Source of the DNA: Mariniblastus sp.
Lineage (GTDB): Bacteria; Planctomycetota; Planctomycetia; Pirellulales; Pirellulaceae
NCBI GenBank assembly: GCA_029251085.1
Contig: JAQXDZ010000065.1
Location: 62,001 to 126,000 of the forward strand
Direction of reading: 5' to 3'
DNA: 64,000 bases
The notes under the pieces were generated by a model, which did no database searches, was not told the origin of the DNA, and saw only the letters and a list, made by a program, of their open reading frames with translations. Below are positions 1 through 8,773 of this stretch, piece by piece (position 1 is the first letter of the stretch; each line of letters begins with the position of its first letter). The position numbers and the translations under genes were made by a program.

Positions 1-1
1 A

Positions 2-430
2 CTTACTAGCCAAGCGGGCGAGTTAAAAAAACTGCTCGCCAACCTCTCGGATTCTGAAGTCAATTGCCTGCACGAACCATACACGTGGACGCTCAAGCAG
101 GTAGTTGGCCACCTAATTGACTGCGAGAGAATTTTCAGCCATCGCCTGAATCGAATTGCGGTTGGTGACGAAACACCAATTCCCGGCATTGATCAAAATA
201 AGTATGTTTCGGCAATCGATTACTCGCCTGTTCCCATGGCCAGTCTTCTGGATGAATTCGAACATCTTCGGATCGCCAACTGTTTACTTTGCGATCGTCT
301 ATCAATCGCTTCGATGACCAACATGGGAATCGCTTCCGACAACCCTGTCTCAGCTCGAGCCAATCTCTTTATTTTGGCGGGACACGTACGATACCATCTA
401 GAAATCATCAAACAGCGAATCGAGTCGTAA
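2..430 (+). CDS. DinB-superfamily protein, 3' part only
   Basis: The frame is open from the left edge of the window to a TAA at 428-430, so the N-terminus is missing; about 142 residues remain. The visible part has the DinB_2 pattern: a helix with VGHLIDCE (His about 37 of the fragment), the segment RIAVGDETPIPGID, and a last helix with AGHVRYHLEII, which gives the HxxxH pair that usually completes the metal-binding His triad. DinB-fold proteins are four-helix-bundle, metal-dependent proteins; many act as thiol S-transferases or have unknown roles. The family is clear from these motifs, but the substrate is not. The next gene is on the opposite strand, converging on this one. Confidence 0.8.
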   Translation, partial: LTSQAGELKKLLANLSDSEVNCLHEPYTWTLKQVVGHLIDCERIFSHRLNRIAVGDETPIPGIDQNKYVSAIDYSPVPMASLLDEFEHLRIANCLLCDRLSIASMTNMGIASDNPVSARANLFILAGHVRYHLEIIKQRIES

Positions 431-458
431 ATGAAGGCGAATTATTTTTTCGCCAGCA

Positions 459-1787
459 TTACGAATTGCTCACCATAGATAGCCGTCCCCACCGAACCAT
501 CATTCCGAGTGCAATCAAACCCGCGACCGCAGCGAGCACCTTCCAGGGGATGAATAAAACCAATCCGCAACATCCAAGCAGACCGAGCCACGCAAACCCT
601 GCTGGAAAAATTCGCTCGGCAGGTTCAACACGAATAGCGCACAAATTTGTCAGCGCATAGTAAATTAAAACCGTCGTAGCGCTGAACGACCACGCCAGCT
701 TCACGTCACCAATCAAAACCAAAGTACCAACCACCGCAGCCACTGCCAGCGTCGCCCGGAACGGCACTCCCCGACGGTCAATGACGGCCAGCGATTTTGG
801 TAGATCAGACCTGCGAGCCATTGCGAGAACCACACGGGATAATCCCAAGACGAGATTTAACATTACCCCAAGCATTGCTGTAATCCCGCCGATACTCACC
901 AATACAACAACCCACCCCATCCCGGTCGACTCAGCTACCCGAAAAAGAGGCGCAGCCCACTTCCCAGTCGCGTCACTCAGTTCGACAGTCCCAATGGTCG
1001 CCATGCCGACCCAGGCAACCGACACGTAAACGGCCATTGCAAGTGCTAGAGTGATGATCATCGCTCGAGGAATAATCCTCCGCGGATCAACGACCTCTTC
1101 GCCCATCGTTGCAATTCGCCCATAACCGGTATAGGCGACAAACATAAGAGCGGCGGCAGATAACAGTGAATACCACGATTCACTTCCCTGTCCCGACGGA
1201 AAAATCTCAACAGCTTCCGGTGCCTTCACGAACCTGAAGTCTCCCTTGACCAAAAAACCAGCAACGACAAGAACCGTCAAAGAGACAAGGGTAAGACAGA
1301 CAATCACTGTATTAATTCTGGCAGTCCGACGAATGCCAATTAACACAATGGCAGTGATGCAGACAACAATAAAGAGCCCTCCCAACACATTGCCGGTATA
1401 GGATACTCCTTCGATTTGAATCATCGACTGGCCTCCTAAAGCGGCTAGATATCCCGACAACCCCAGAGCTGCCGTCGCTGCCGAAGCTGATTTCGCGCAA
1501 AGAAACAACCAACCAGCAGCGAAGCCCATTGGCGGGGAAAGCCATCGATAACCGTACTCGTAAGTTCCACCACTTACCGGGTGGACAGCAGCTAATTGAG
1601 CGCTACTCAGGCCGTTGCAAATAGCAACCACACCTGCAATTAAGATTGCCCAGATTATATTTGTGCCGCAAACACCACTCCCAATGCCAATGCTGACAAA
1701 TACGCCTGTCCCTAAAATTGAGCCCAGACCCAACATAACAGCGCCGACTCCGCCGATTTGGCGTGGCAATTCTTGTTTTTCAATCAT
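459..1787 (-). CDS. APC-family amino acid permease
   Basis: A 442-residue integral membrane protein with about twelve hydrophobic segments and very short loops. The N-terminus carries the APC-superfamily signature of TM1, GSILGTGVFVSIGIG, where the unwound helix binds the substrate backbone. It lacks a large soluble domain, and its length is normal for APC transporters. The sequence shows an inner-membrane amino acid or polyamine permease; the substrate cannot be read from it. It starts with ATG at 1787 and faces a divergent flavoprotein gene across a 256-bp spacer holding short repeats. No operon partner is seen. Confidence 0.85.
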   Translation of the reverse strand: MIEKQELPRQIGGVGAVMLGLGSILGTGVFVSIGIGSGVCGTNIIWAILIAGVVAICNGLSSAQLAAVHPVSGGTYEYGYRWLSPPMGFAAGWLFLCAKSASAATAALGLSGYLAALGGQSMIQIEGVSYTGNVLGGLFIVVCITAIVLIGIRRTARINTVIVCLTLVSLTVLVVAGFLVKGDFRFVKAPEAVEIFPSGQGSESWYSLLSAAALMFVAYTGYGRIATMGEEVVDPRRIIPRAMIITLALAMAVYVSVAWVGMATIGTVELSDATGKWAAPLFRVAESTGMGWVVVLVSIGGITAMLGVMLNLVLGLSRVVLAMARRSDLPKSLAVIDRRGVPFRATLAVAAVVGTLVLIGDVKLAWSFSATTVLIYYALTNLCAIRVEPAERIFPAGFAWLGLLGCCGLVLFIPWKVLAAVAGLIALGMMVRWGRLSMVSNS

Positions 1788-1815
1788 ATTGCACGAATTC
1801 AGTTATGAGACAAGA

Positions 1816-1847
1816 GACAAACCAGAAACAAGACAAACCAGAAACAG
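1816..1847. repeat. two tandem 16-bp repeats
   Basis: Units at 1816-1831 and 1832-1847 (GACAAACCAGAAACAA and GACAAACCAGAAACAG) differ only in the last base. They lie in the divergent spacer between the permease and the flavoprotein genes. No transposase is nearby. Confidence 0.8.
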
Positions 1848-1884
1848 GGGACGTACCTCGAGAAAATCTTCGTTCCCGTTTTTT
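1847..1884 (+). terminator. terminator-like hairpin in a divergent spacer
   Basis: GGGGACG (1847-1853) can pair with CGTTCCC (1871-1877) with one G-U pair around a 17-nt loop, followed by a T-rich tract at 1879-1884. No plus-strand gene ends here, so it could close a small unannotated transcript or simply be part of a repeat element that overlaps the tandem repeat beside it. Confidence 0.35.
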
Positions 1885-2043
1885 GATTTGTCTATTTTAA
1901 TTTTCTAATCAGCTTCCGAAAAGAGCAAGCACTGAGGGGAACCCCTGCCATCCCACCGGGGCAGCCATACCCGCCCCCCTGTCCTGTAGCGTCTCCTCGA
2001 AACTAGTTAAACTAATCCCATGCCCAATCCCTAAGGTTAATTT

Positions 2044-3603
2044 ATGGTTCACCCACTCCCTCAATTAATTCCTTTCGATCAACACAATCGAGACCTCGAA
2101 TCCAATGTACATCCGCCAGATTGGAAAAACCCCAACCCCGCCTCCAACTACCATTTGGTGGTAATAGGCGCGGGTACTGCCGGGCTTGTAACCGCCGCCG
2201 CGGCTGCAGGCCTCGGAGCTCGCGTTGCGTTGATTGAACGCGATTTAATGGGAGGCGATTGCCTCAATGTAGGGTGCGTTCCCTCCAAAAGTCTCATCGC
2301 AGCTGCTCGCTTTGCCGCCAGCGGGCAGCGAGGTAAAAAGATGGGCTTTTCGAGTTCTGACAGTCCAAGCATCAACTTTCCCGAAGTCATGGAGAGAATG
2401 CGAAAACAACGAGCTCAAATCAGCCCGGTGGATTCAGCAAAGCGTTTCCAGGAATTGGGGGTTGATGTATTTTTCGGACAGGCAAGTTTCGTCGACGATC
2501 AAACAATCTCAATTCAATCAGCCAGCCAACCAGCTACAAATTTAAAATTTAAAAAAGCAGTGATCGCATCGGGAGCCCGAGCCAAAATCCCAGAGATCCC
2601 AGGACTGGATCAAGTTGACTTCTTAACCAATGAGACTTTATTCTCCCTCACAGAATTGCCACCTCGACTAGGCATTATCGGCGGAGGGCCGATCGGCTGT
2701 GAGATTGCCCAATGCTTCACAAGATTTGGCAGTGATGTCTCTCTATTTGAACGAGGAGCAAATGTTCTCGGTCGCGAAGACTCGGAAGCAGCCAAGATTG
2801 TACAGAATCAATTTGAAAAAGAGGGCATGAGCTTGTTCCTTGAATCGAATGACCTAACCCTCGAAAAAACAGAACACGGCATCTTGGTTCGCGGACTCAA
2901 AGGCAAGAACGGCAAGCCATTTGCAGCAACGGTCGATAAACTATTGATTGCGGTCGGGCGAACACCCAATCTCGAAAATTTAAACCTTGAATCAGCCAAC
3001 GTAAAATGCAATGCCCATGGAATTGTCGTCAATGATTCACTGCAAACCAGCAACCCCAAGGTTTTTGCGGCGGGGGATGTTTGCTCGAAGTATAAATTTA
3101 CGCATGCTGCAGACTTTCAAGCACGGATTGTGATTCAAAACGCCCTGTTCTCGATTGGCCCTCTTGGCCGGAAAAAAGCAAGCCAACTAGTTATCCCGCG
3201 GGCGACCTACACATCGCCGGAGATTGCTCACGTTGGCCTGTACCCTCAAGAAGCGCAAGAACAGTCAATTGAGATTGACACCTTTACCCAGTCCTTTGAA
3301 CATGTCGACCGAGCCATCCTCGAATCCGCTGAAGAAGGATTTGTCAAAATCCACACCCGAAAAGGCACCGACCAAATTATCGGTGCGACCATCGTCGCGG
3401 AACATGCTGGTGACTTAATTTCAGAGGTATCAGTCGCTATCACCAATAAAATTGGACTTTCGAAAATCGGGGCAACCATACACCCCTATCCAACCTACGC
3501 CGATGCAATTCGAAAACTTGGTGACCAATTTAACAAGACAAAACTAACACCAATGAATCAGAGAATCTTGAAATGGCTTTTGCGGATTAACGTTGGCAGA
3601 TAA
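2044..3603 (+). CDS. mercuric-reductase-like pyridine nucleotide-disulfide oxidoreductase
   Basis: A 519-residue class I flavoprotein disulfide reductase. FAD-binding GAGTAG lies at about 42-47, the redox pair GGDCLNVGC puts Cys73 and Cys78 four residues apart, the NAD(P)H site is GIIGGGPIGCEIA at about 215, and the second FAD motif is VFAAGDV at about 340. The C-terminal dimer domain has HPYPTYAD where the active-site His motif lies. The C-terminal Cys pair and N-terminal HMA domain of true MerA are absent, so mercury reduction is not supported. Many planctomycetes and cyanobacteria have such soluble MerA-like or dihydrolipoamide-dehydrogenase-like proteins of unknown substrate. The N-terminal 36 residues before the Rossmann fold are extra. 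Confidence 0.85.
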   Translation: MVHPLPQLIPFDQHNRDLESNVHPPDWKNPNPASNYHLVVIGAGTAGLVTAAAAAGLGARVALIERDLMGGDCLNVGCVPSKSLIAAARFAASGQRGKKMGFSSSDSPSINFPEVMERMRKQRAQISPVDSAKRFQELGVDVFFGQASFVDDQTISIQSASQPATNLKFKKAVIASGARAKIPEIPGLDQVDFLTNETLFSLTELPPRLGIIGGGPIGCEIAQCFTRFGSDVSLFERGANVLGREDSEAAKIVQNQFEKEGMSLFLESNDLTLEKTEHGILVRGLKGKNGKPFAATVDKLLIAVGRTPNLENLNLESANVKCNAHGIVVNDSLQTSNPKVFAAGDVCSKYKFTHAADFQARIVIQNALFSIGPLGRKKASQLVIPRATYTSPEIAHVGLYPQEAQEQSIEIDTFTQSFEHVDRAILESAEEGFVKIHTRKGTDQIIGATIVAEHAGDLISEVSVAITNKIGLSKIGATIHPYPTYADAIRKLGDQFNKTKLTPMNQRILKWLLRINVGR

Positions 3604-3700
3604 ATCAAGAATTTTTCAAAGCTACCTCCCGCAGAGCACGTTGTATTGGATAGAATTAGGGTTCCGAGTTTAAAACTTCTCGACCTTTGGACGCCAAACC

Positions 3701-5257
3701 ATGCCTCTCAACCGCTTTCGTTATTTTCTATTTTCCTGCCTCACTTTGATGGCTGCGACACTCGTTGCCCAAGACAAACCGAACGTGATTGTGATCATGG
3801 CGGACGACCTCGGGTACGGCGACGTTTCCTGCTACGGCGCTACAGAACTGGAAACCCCTAATATTGATCGCCTTGCCGCCGAAGGCCAGCGATTTACCAG
3901 CGGGTATTGCTCAGCTTCGACTTGCACACCTACGCGTTATTCCATGCTAACTGGTAATTACGCGTTCCGCACAAAACGAACCGGAATCGCACCACCAAGT
4001 GCCCCGGCGATTATTAAACCAGGCGTCGAAACCGTTGCCTCGCTACTCCAAAAGGCAGGCTACAAAACAGCAGTCATCGGCAAATGGCATTTGGGATTAG
4101 GAAAAGAATCTACTAAATCAGATCCGGGTGGTCCCGACTGGAACGGAGAACTAAACCCCGGTCCTCTCGAGATTGGATTTGATCACTGTTTTTTACTTCC
4201 CACGACGAACGACCGCGTGCCCCAGGTTTACGTTGAGGATCATCGCGTGCTCAATCTTGACCCCAAGGATCCTCTCTGGGTCGGCAAGAAAAAGCCAAGT
4301 CCTGACCACCCAACAGGAATCACTCATCGAAGCACGTTGAAAATGGACTGGTCGCATGGCCACAATGCCACCATACATAACGGCATCAGCCGAATTGGGT
4401 TTTACACCGGTGGCCACGCTGCTCGTTTTCGAGACGAAGATCTTGCTGACAAATGGGTTGAAAAATCCAACGAATTCATGGAAGCCAACCGGGACAATCC
4501 TTTCTTCCTTTTCTTTTCCTCACATGATATTCATGTGCCGCGAATCCCCCACGAAAGGTTTCAAGGCAAAACTGAACTAGGATTCCGAGGAGATGCGATT
4601 ATCCAACTTGACTGGTGCGTTGGCGAAATCATGAAAACGCTTGATCGCCTGAAACTTACCGATAAAACACTCGTCGTATTCTGCTCCGACAATGGACCAG
4701 TCCTGGACGATGGCTACGCAGACGGTGCGATTGAGAAAATCGGCAAACACCGTGCCGGTGGCCCTTTCACTGGAGGAAAATACAGCGTGTACGAGGGAGG
4801 CACTCGCACTCCATTTATCACTCGCTGGCCAACTCGAATTAAACCCGGTGTCAGCGATGAAATGGTATGCACAATCGACTTACCAAGCAGTCTTGCCGCC
4901 TTAGCCGGTCAGAAAGTCGAAGATAAAGATTGCGTTGACAGCCATAACGTAATCGATGCCCTTCTGGGAAAACCAGGAGCCACCGGTCGCGACCACCTCG
5001 TGCAACAGGACAACGGTGCAAGCGGCACTTATGGCCTCAGAGAAGGAGATTGGAAACTGCAGCGTTACGGCAAAAAGCGAGCGAGAAATATCGTCGTCGA
5101 GGCAAAACTAGCCAATACGGCTGTCGACGAATTCCAACTCTTTAATCTCGCAAAAGATCCCGGAGAAAAAGAAAATGTGCTGAAAGAAAATCCGGAAGTT
5201 GCCAAAAAAATGAAGGCCAAACTTAATCAAATTATCGAAGACGGCAGAAGTCGATAA
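3701..5257 (+). CDS. secreted sulfatase (formylglycine type)
   Basis: A 518-residue alkaline-phosphatase-superfamily sulfatase. A signal peptide ends near LVAQ (residues 1-24). The metal-binding start is VIMADDLGYGD, and the Cys-type signature CTPTR places the cysteine that is oxidised to formylglycine at residue 75. GKWHLG and FCSDNGP supply further active-site residues. Family members hydrolyse sulfate esters of polysaccharides outside the cytoplasm; a formylglycine-generating enzyme encoded elsewhere would be needed. The sulfated substrate cannot be deduced. It ends before a strong bidirectional terminator shared with a convergent cyclophilin gene. No glycosidase adjoins it, so it is not clearly part of a polysaccharide locus. 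Confidence 0.92.
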   Translation: MPLNRFRYFLFSCLTLMAATLVAQDKPNVIVIMADDLGYGDVSCYGATELETPNIDRLAAEGQRFTSGYCSASTCTPTRYSMLTGNYAFRTKRTGIAPPSAPAIIKPGVETVASLLQKAGYKTAVIGKWHLGLGKESTKSDPGGPDWNGELNPGPLEIGFDHCFLLPTTNDRVPQVYVEDHRVLNLDPKDPLWVGKKKPSPDHPTGITHRSTLKMDWSHGHNATIHNGISRIGFYTGGHAARFRDEDLADKWVEKSNEFMEANRDNPFFLFFSSHDIHVPRIPHERFQGKTELGFRGDAIIQLDWCVGEIMKTLDRLKLTDKTLVVFCSDNGPVLDDGYADGAIEKIGKHRAGGPFTGGKYSVYEGGTRTPFITRWPTRIKPGVSDEMVCTIDLPSSLAALAGQKVEDKDCVDSHNVIDALLGKPGATGRDHLVQQDNGASGTYGLREGDWKLQRYGKKRARNIVVEAKLANTAVDEFQLFNLAKDPGEKENVLKENPEVAKKMKAKLNQIIEDGRSR

Positions 5258-5301
5258 ATAAGTTAATTTCCCTGCCTCTCCGGGCAGAGAGCGAACCACC
5301 G

Positions 5302-5333
5302 AAATAGCCGCCTTCAAGGGCGGCTATTTTTGT
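5302..5333. terminator. bidirectional rho-independent terminator
   Basis: AAATAGCCGCC (5302-5312) pairs perfectly with GGCGGCTATTT (5319-5329) around a 6-nt loop, with T-runs reading in both directions. It separates the convergent sulfatase and cyclophilin genes, and the cyclophilin stop codon (5324-5326) lies inside the stem. Confidence 0.9.
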
Positions 5334-6013
5334 GTACCTACTGCACCGTCAGCATCGGATTCATCGGCGACGATAGTTGCCTTGATGACATAATCCATAT
5401 TGGGAAACTTTTCAAAAATATACTCGTTCCCTCTCTCTTTAACTTCCTCTTCACTTGCATTAATTCCGTACTCTGGATTAATACTTTTGACGATTTCCCA
5501 ACCGCTTTCAACCTCCGCCAAAGGGGAGTAACCCTCGTCGTCCATATACGAATTCTGAACAAGATTAATGCAGATTTGCGTCCGTCTCGAGTCCTCGCCC
5601 TTCTTTGCAAACGAGACCACCGCAGCATAATTACTCTCCTTCACAGGCTCATCCGCAATGGGTTTGTCCCAATACGTGGTCGCCTCGGGATCCCCACTAA
5701 TTCCAAATTGAATCATTCCAGGATTCACTTGATGAAATACGACACCATCATAAAATTTACTCTTCACCAATTCGTGCAATCGCTCGGCTCCAAGCGGCGC
5801 CCAATCCCGGTGCACTAACAGGACAAAATCCCCGGCAGTGGTCTCAAACTTTACCCGATACTCACCCTCTGTTGCCGCGTCTTCGACTGAAGTCTTCCCT
5901 TCTTCCCAATTGATCGTAGGAAGAATAACGGGCTCAACCAGTTCTTCTTTTTCGGTTGGAAAACAACCAACACAGAGGCTAACGATAAATAACAGAGTGC
6001 AATATTTCGACAT
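5324..6013 (-). CDS. cyclophilin-type peptidyl-prolyl isomerase, probable lipoprotein
   Basis: The start is set at the ATG at 6013 rather than further upstream because the reading then begins with a typical secretion signal (MSKYCTLLFIVSLCVGC), giving 229 residues. The Cys at about 17 could be lipidated, although the residue at -3 is Cys, so the lipobox is weak. The cyclophilin fold is visible from FETTAGDFVLLVHRDWAP through FHQVNPGMIQFG to RRTQICINL. The arginine that normally catalyses isomerisation (FHR in cyclophilin A) is Gln here. It is the last gene of a minus-strand series that also holds a ThiF-like gene 123 bp upstream. An extracytoplasmic folding or binding role is likely, with reduced catalysis possible. 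Confidence 0.85.
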   Translation of the reverse strand: MSKYCTLLFIVSLCVGCFPTEKEELVEPVILPTINWEEGKTSVEDAATEGEYRVKFETTAGDFVLLVHRDWAPLGAERLHELVKSKFYDGVVFHQVNPGMIQFGISGDPEATTYWDKPIADEPVKESNYAAVVSFAKKGEDSRRTQICINLVQNSYMDDEGYSPLAEVESGWEIVKSINPEYGINASEEEVKERGNEYIFEKFPNMDYVIKATIVADESDADGAVGTQK

Positions 6014-6136
6014 ATCAAAACCTATAAATAATTTAAAACTCGATTTGATTGTTGCGTTAATTCCCTTCGAGTCAATCTTAGCCACCGAAGATAAGCAAAA
6101 TTGGGAAAAACTCACAAACGACTAATGATGCAATTA

Positions 6137-6904
6137 CTATTTCCCGCAGATTTTGCAATCTTCCCGAGGGTTGAGGGCAACCTCGTGAAACGACATTTGC
6201 CGTAAATCAAAATGAAGCACGCGTTTTTCAAGCGTCTCGCCAAAACCGGCCAACACTTTAATAGCTTCCAATGCCCCCATGCACGCAACCGTACCCGAGG
6301 TCGCCCCGAATACAGGGAACTCCCGCTTCCAATGCTCCGGGACTTCAGGCGTCAAACATCGCAAACATGGTTTCCCCCCGGCAGGAAACGTTGTGATGGT
6401 TGCCGAGGTATCGTACATCGCACAATTTACATGCGGCTTACCATGACGAACACAAGCATCGTTCATTGCAAATCGTTCTTGAAACATCGGTGCAGCACCG
6501 ACACACAAATCCGCTTCTGGAACCCATTTTTCAGCCAGTTCATCATCTAAATTCGCAGCCACAGGGACAATTTCCAGCCGGGGGTTCAGATCCTTCAGAC
6601 GGCGCTCAATCGTCTCGATCCGCGGCTTGCCAAGCCAGTCATGGGTCATTAATAACTGACGATTTAAATCGGAATGCTTCACATTACCAGCGTGAGCGAT
6701 AATCAGCCGGCCAACCCCGGCAGCGGCCAATTCATACGCAACCACACTTCCCAGCCCGCCGCACCGTGAAATTAGAACCGTGCTGTTCTTCAATCGACGC
6801 TGCCCCTCTTCTCCAAATCCATCCGTCCAAATTTGCCATTGGTACGTTGCCTGTTCAACGTCAGTCAATGAGGGCGCGGGACTCTTGGGGATTTCGTTTT
6901 CCAT
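6137..6904 (-). CDS. ThiF/MoeB/HesA-family adenylyltransferase
   Basis: A 255-residue E1-like enzyme. Near the N-terminus it has the nucleotide-binding motif RCGGLGSVVAYELAAAGVG, then DLNRQLL and the K/R-containing PRIETIERRL. A zinc site is formed by CLRC at about 176-179 and the C-terminal CKIC. Such proteins adenylate the C-terminal glycine of a ubiquitin-like sulfur carrier (ThiS, MoaD) so that sulfur can be loaded for thiamine or molybdopterin synthesis. There is no rhodanese domain. It sits 55 bp downstream of a ModC-like ATPase, which favours a MoeB-type molybdopterin role, but that is inference. No carrier protein gene is visible in the window. Confidence 0.85.
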   Translation of the reverse strand: MENEIPKSPAPSLTDVEQATYQWQIWTDGFGEEGQRRLKNSTVLISRCGGLGSVVAYELAAAGVGRLIIAHAGNVKHSDLNRQLLMTHDWLGKPRIETIERRLKDLNPRLEIVPVAANLDDELAEKWVPEADLCVGAAPMFQERFAMNDACVRHGKPHVNCAMYDTSATITTFPAGGKPCLRCLTPEVPEHWKREFPVFGATSGTVACMGALEAIKVLAGFGETLEKRVLHFDLRQMSFHEVALNPREDCKICGK

Positions 6905-6959
6905 TTTTCAACCAGTAAGGAATTCAATTGCTCTTGAAATGCGTGTCTCTTCAAAGAGT

Positions 6960-7631
6960 TCACGCTGTATTTTTATCACCTGAATCTTCACAACCAACCG
7001 ACCGCACTTGGCCTTTGTCCAATCGAAAATGAACAGTTCCCAACTCAATCCCCTCTTCAACGTTATGGGTAATATGCAAGACGGTAACCGATTCGGATTG
7101 CTGGATCTTTTTCAGCAGTCTCGTCAAATTACTTCGCGTACCATCATCCAATGCACTCAGTGGTTCATCGAGACACAGTAACCGGGGGCGAAATGATAGC
7201 GCCCGCGCAAGAGCCACTCTTTGTCTCTCACCACCTGAAAGCCCGCGCGGATAACGATCTAGGATTTCAGTAATGTCCAAACTCGAAGCAAGTTCCTCCA
7301 CCCGCTGACTCCGTTCAGCTTGGCTGAACCCGCGAACTTCCATTCCAAAAGCAATTTGTCGATGCACTTTCATTGTGGGAAACAAAGAAGAGTCTTGCGG
7401 CACGTAGCCAATCTGTCGTTGAGCCGGTGGAGTTCGTGTAATCTCATCACCGTCGATCCAGATCTTTCCACCTGAAATTGTCCTCAATCCACAGATCGAT
7501 TCCAGCAGTGTTGTCTTACCGCTCCCGGTCGCCCCCATCAAAATCGCGTAGGAATTAAGAGGAATTTCAAAACTGATTTGACTCAATTCGAAATCACCTT
7601 GGCGAAGAAGTAATTGTTGAACCGAGATCAT
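6960..7631 (-). CDS. ABC transporter ATP-binding protein, ModC/CysA-like
   Basis: The start is the ATG at 7631, whose ATGA overlaps the stop of the permease gene, giving 223 residues; the open frame runs further upstream but only through the permease. Walker A is GATGSGKTT, the Q-loop region VPQDSSLFP, the signature LSGGERQR and Walker B LLCLDEPLSALDD. It is shorter than ModC or CysA because the C-terminal TOBE/Mop regulatory domain is missing. The translational coupling makes it the ATPase of the adjacent ModB-like permease. Molybdate, tungstate or sulfate are the likely substrates for this transporter class. Confidence 0.88.
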   Translation of the reverse strand: MISVQQLLLRQGDFELSQISFEIPLNSYAILMGATGSGKTTLLESICGLRTISGGKIWIDGDEITRTPPAQRQIGYVPQDSSLFPTMKVHRQIAFGMEVRGFSQAERSQRVEELASSLDITEILDRYPRGLSGGERQRVALARALSFRPRLLCLDEPLSALDDGTRSNLTRLLKKIQQSESVTVLHITHNVEEGIELGTVHFRLDKGQVRSVGCEDSGDKNTA

Positions 7632-8563
7632 ACAATGACTCCTTTTTTTGAACTCCCGCCCAGCGTAAGTAAACGTGTTAAAATGAGAACAACAATCGCT
7701 AAGGTCACGAGAATTAGCGATGCTGAAACCGCACCCCTCAGATTTCCAAATTGGAAATTTAGATACACCGTTGTCGAAAGCACTTCGGTCTTCATTCTCG
7801 CGGTGCCCGCGAAAATTAATATCGGGCCAAACTCTCCTAGTGACCTCGCCCAGGCCAGCGTAAAAGCCGCCACGATGCCGCGCCATGCCTGTGGCAATGC
7901 GACCATCGAAAACGCCTGGTAGTGACTCGCGCCGAGGGTTAAGGCAACCCGCTCAGGACGGTCGTCGATTTGTTCAAAGGTATTACGCATCGTTCGAACA
8001 GCAAACGCTGCAGCAACCGTAAACTGCGCTAAAATAACCGCAGGGATCTCATAGGTAATTCCACGTATCCCCGTATAGCCAAGCGATGCAAACAACTCTC
8101 CAGTCCGCTGATCGAGCCAACGCCCCGCCGGGGTTTGAAACAACACCAATAAACTAATCCCAACCACCAAAGGAGGCAAAACGATTGGAATATCTAAAAG
8201 CGTATCGATAAAGTAACGTGCCCAATTAAATAAACGACGACAACCGGGAGACTGCTGCCCTAGTCGTTGCGTCATCGACTCCGAACCTAACCTTGCCAGC
8301 AGGAAACCCGTTGGAATTGCTACCCACAAGGAAAGGATCGCCGCAATCGTGCAGGAAATTAAACTGAGCCAAATCGAAAACCGCACGCGTTCGTCGGCAA
8401 GCAAGCTCGACATGTCGGACCAATTGGCAAACTGAAAGTCGGCCACCAGCATAGCGATTATCAAAGCGAGGTAGAAAACCCCAAAAACCGACATCGTCGT
8501 CCAGAACAAACCATCCCATTGAGTTCGCGCCTGACGAATCGATTTTGGTTTGTTTTTTGACAT
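7628..8563 (-). CDS. ABC transporter permease, ModB/CysT-like
   Basis: A 311-residue inner-membrane protein with about six hydrophobic segments. The stretch DIPIVLPPLVVGISLLVLF is typical of oxyanion permeases of the ModB/CysT/CysW group, and the EAA-type loop that docks the ATPase is near ALTLGASHYQAFSMVALP followed by ARSLGEFGP. Its stop overlaps the ATPase start by four bases. The tandem binding-protein gene lies 210 bp upstream on the same strand, so the three probably make one importer. The long first periplasmic loop (SSLLADERVRF) is as in related permeases. Substrate specificity is not fixed by the sequence. Confidence 0.88.
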   Translation of the reverse strand: MSKNKPKSIRQARTQWDGLFWTTMSVFGVFYLALIIAMLVADFQFANWSDMSSLLADERVRFSIWLSLISCTIAAILSLWVAIPTGFLLARLGSESMTQRLGQQSPGCRRLFNWARYFIDTLLDIPIVLPPLVVGISLLVLFQTPAGRWLDQRTGELFASLGYTGIRGITYEIPAVILAQFTVAAAFAVRTMRNTFEQIDDRPERVALTLGASHYQAFSMVALPQAWRGIVAAFTLAWARSLGEFGPILIFAGTARMKTEVLSTTVYLNFQFGNLRGAVSASLILVTLAIVVLILTRLLTLGGSSKKGVIV

Positions 8564-8773
8564 CGGGTTTCAAATGCACCGGAAATGACGTTGAGCAATG
8601 AAAACCGAACCGAGCGATCTAAGACCACTACCATCAACACATTACTGCTAATACACATACTGAACAAATCACTTCACACAGTTTCACCGAATTATCAGCT
8701 TCGGTCAATTAAGATCTCTCGGAAAACAAACTCTACGACAAACTCAATGAGGTATCTCGGCAACGGTCGATAA

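Noticed and set aside
1816..1884. End of an insertion sequence
   Set aside because: There is no transposase, no matching inverted terminal repeat and no target duplication in the window.
5330..5818. 162-codon plus-strand open frame
   Set aside because: It is antisense to the cyclophilin, which has clear family motifs.
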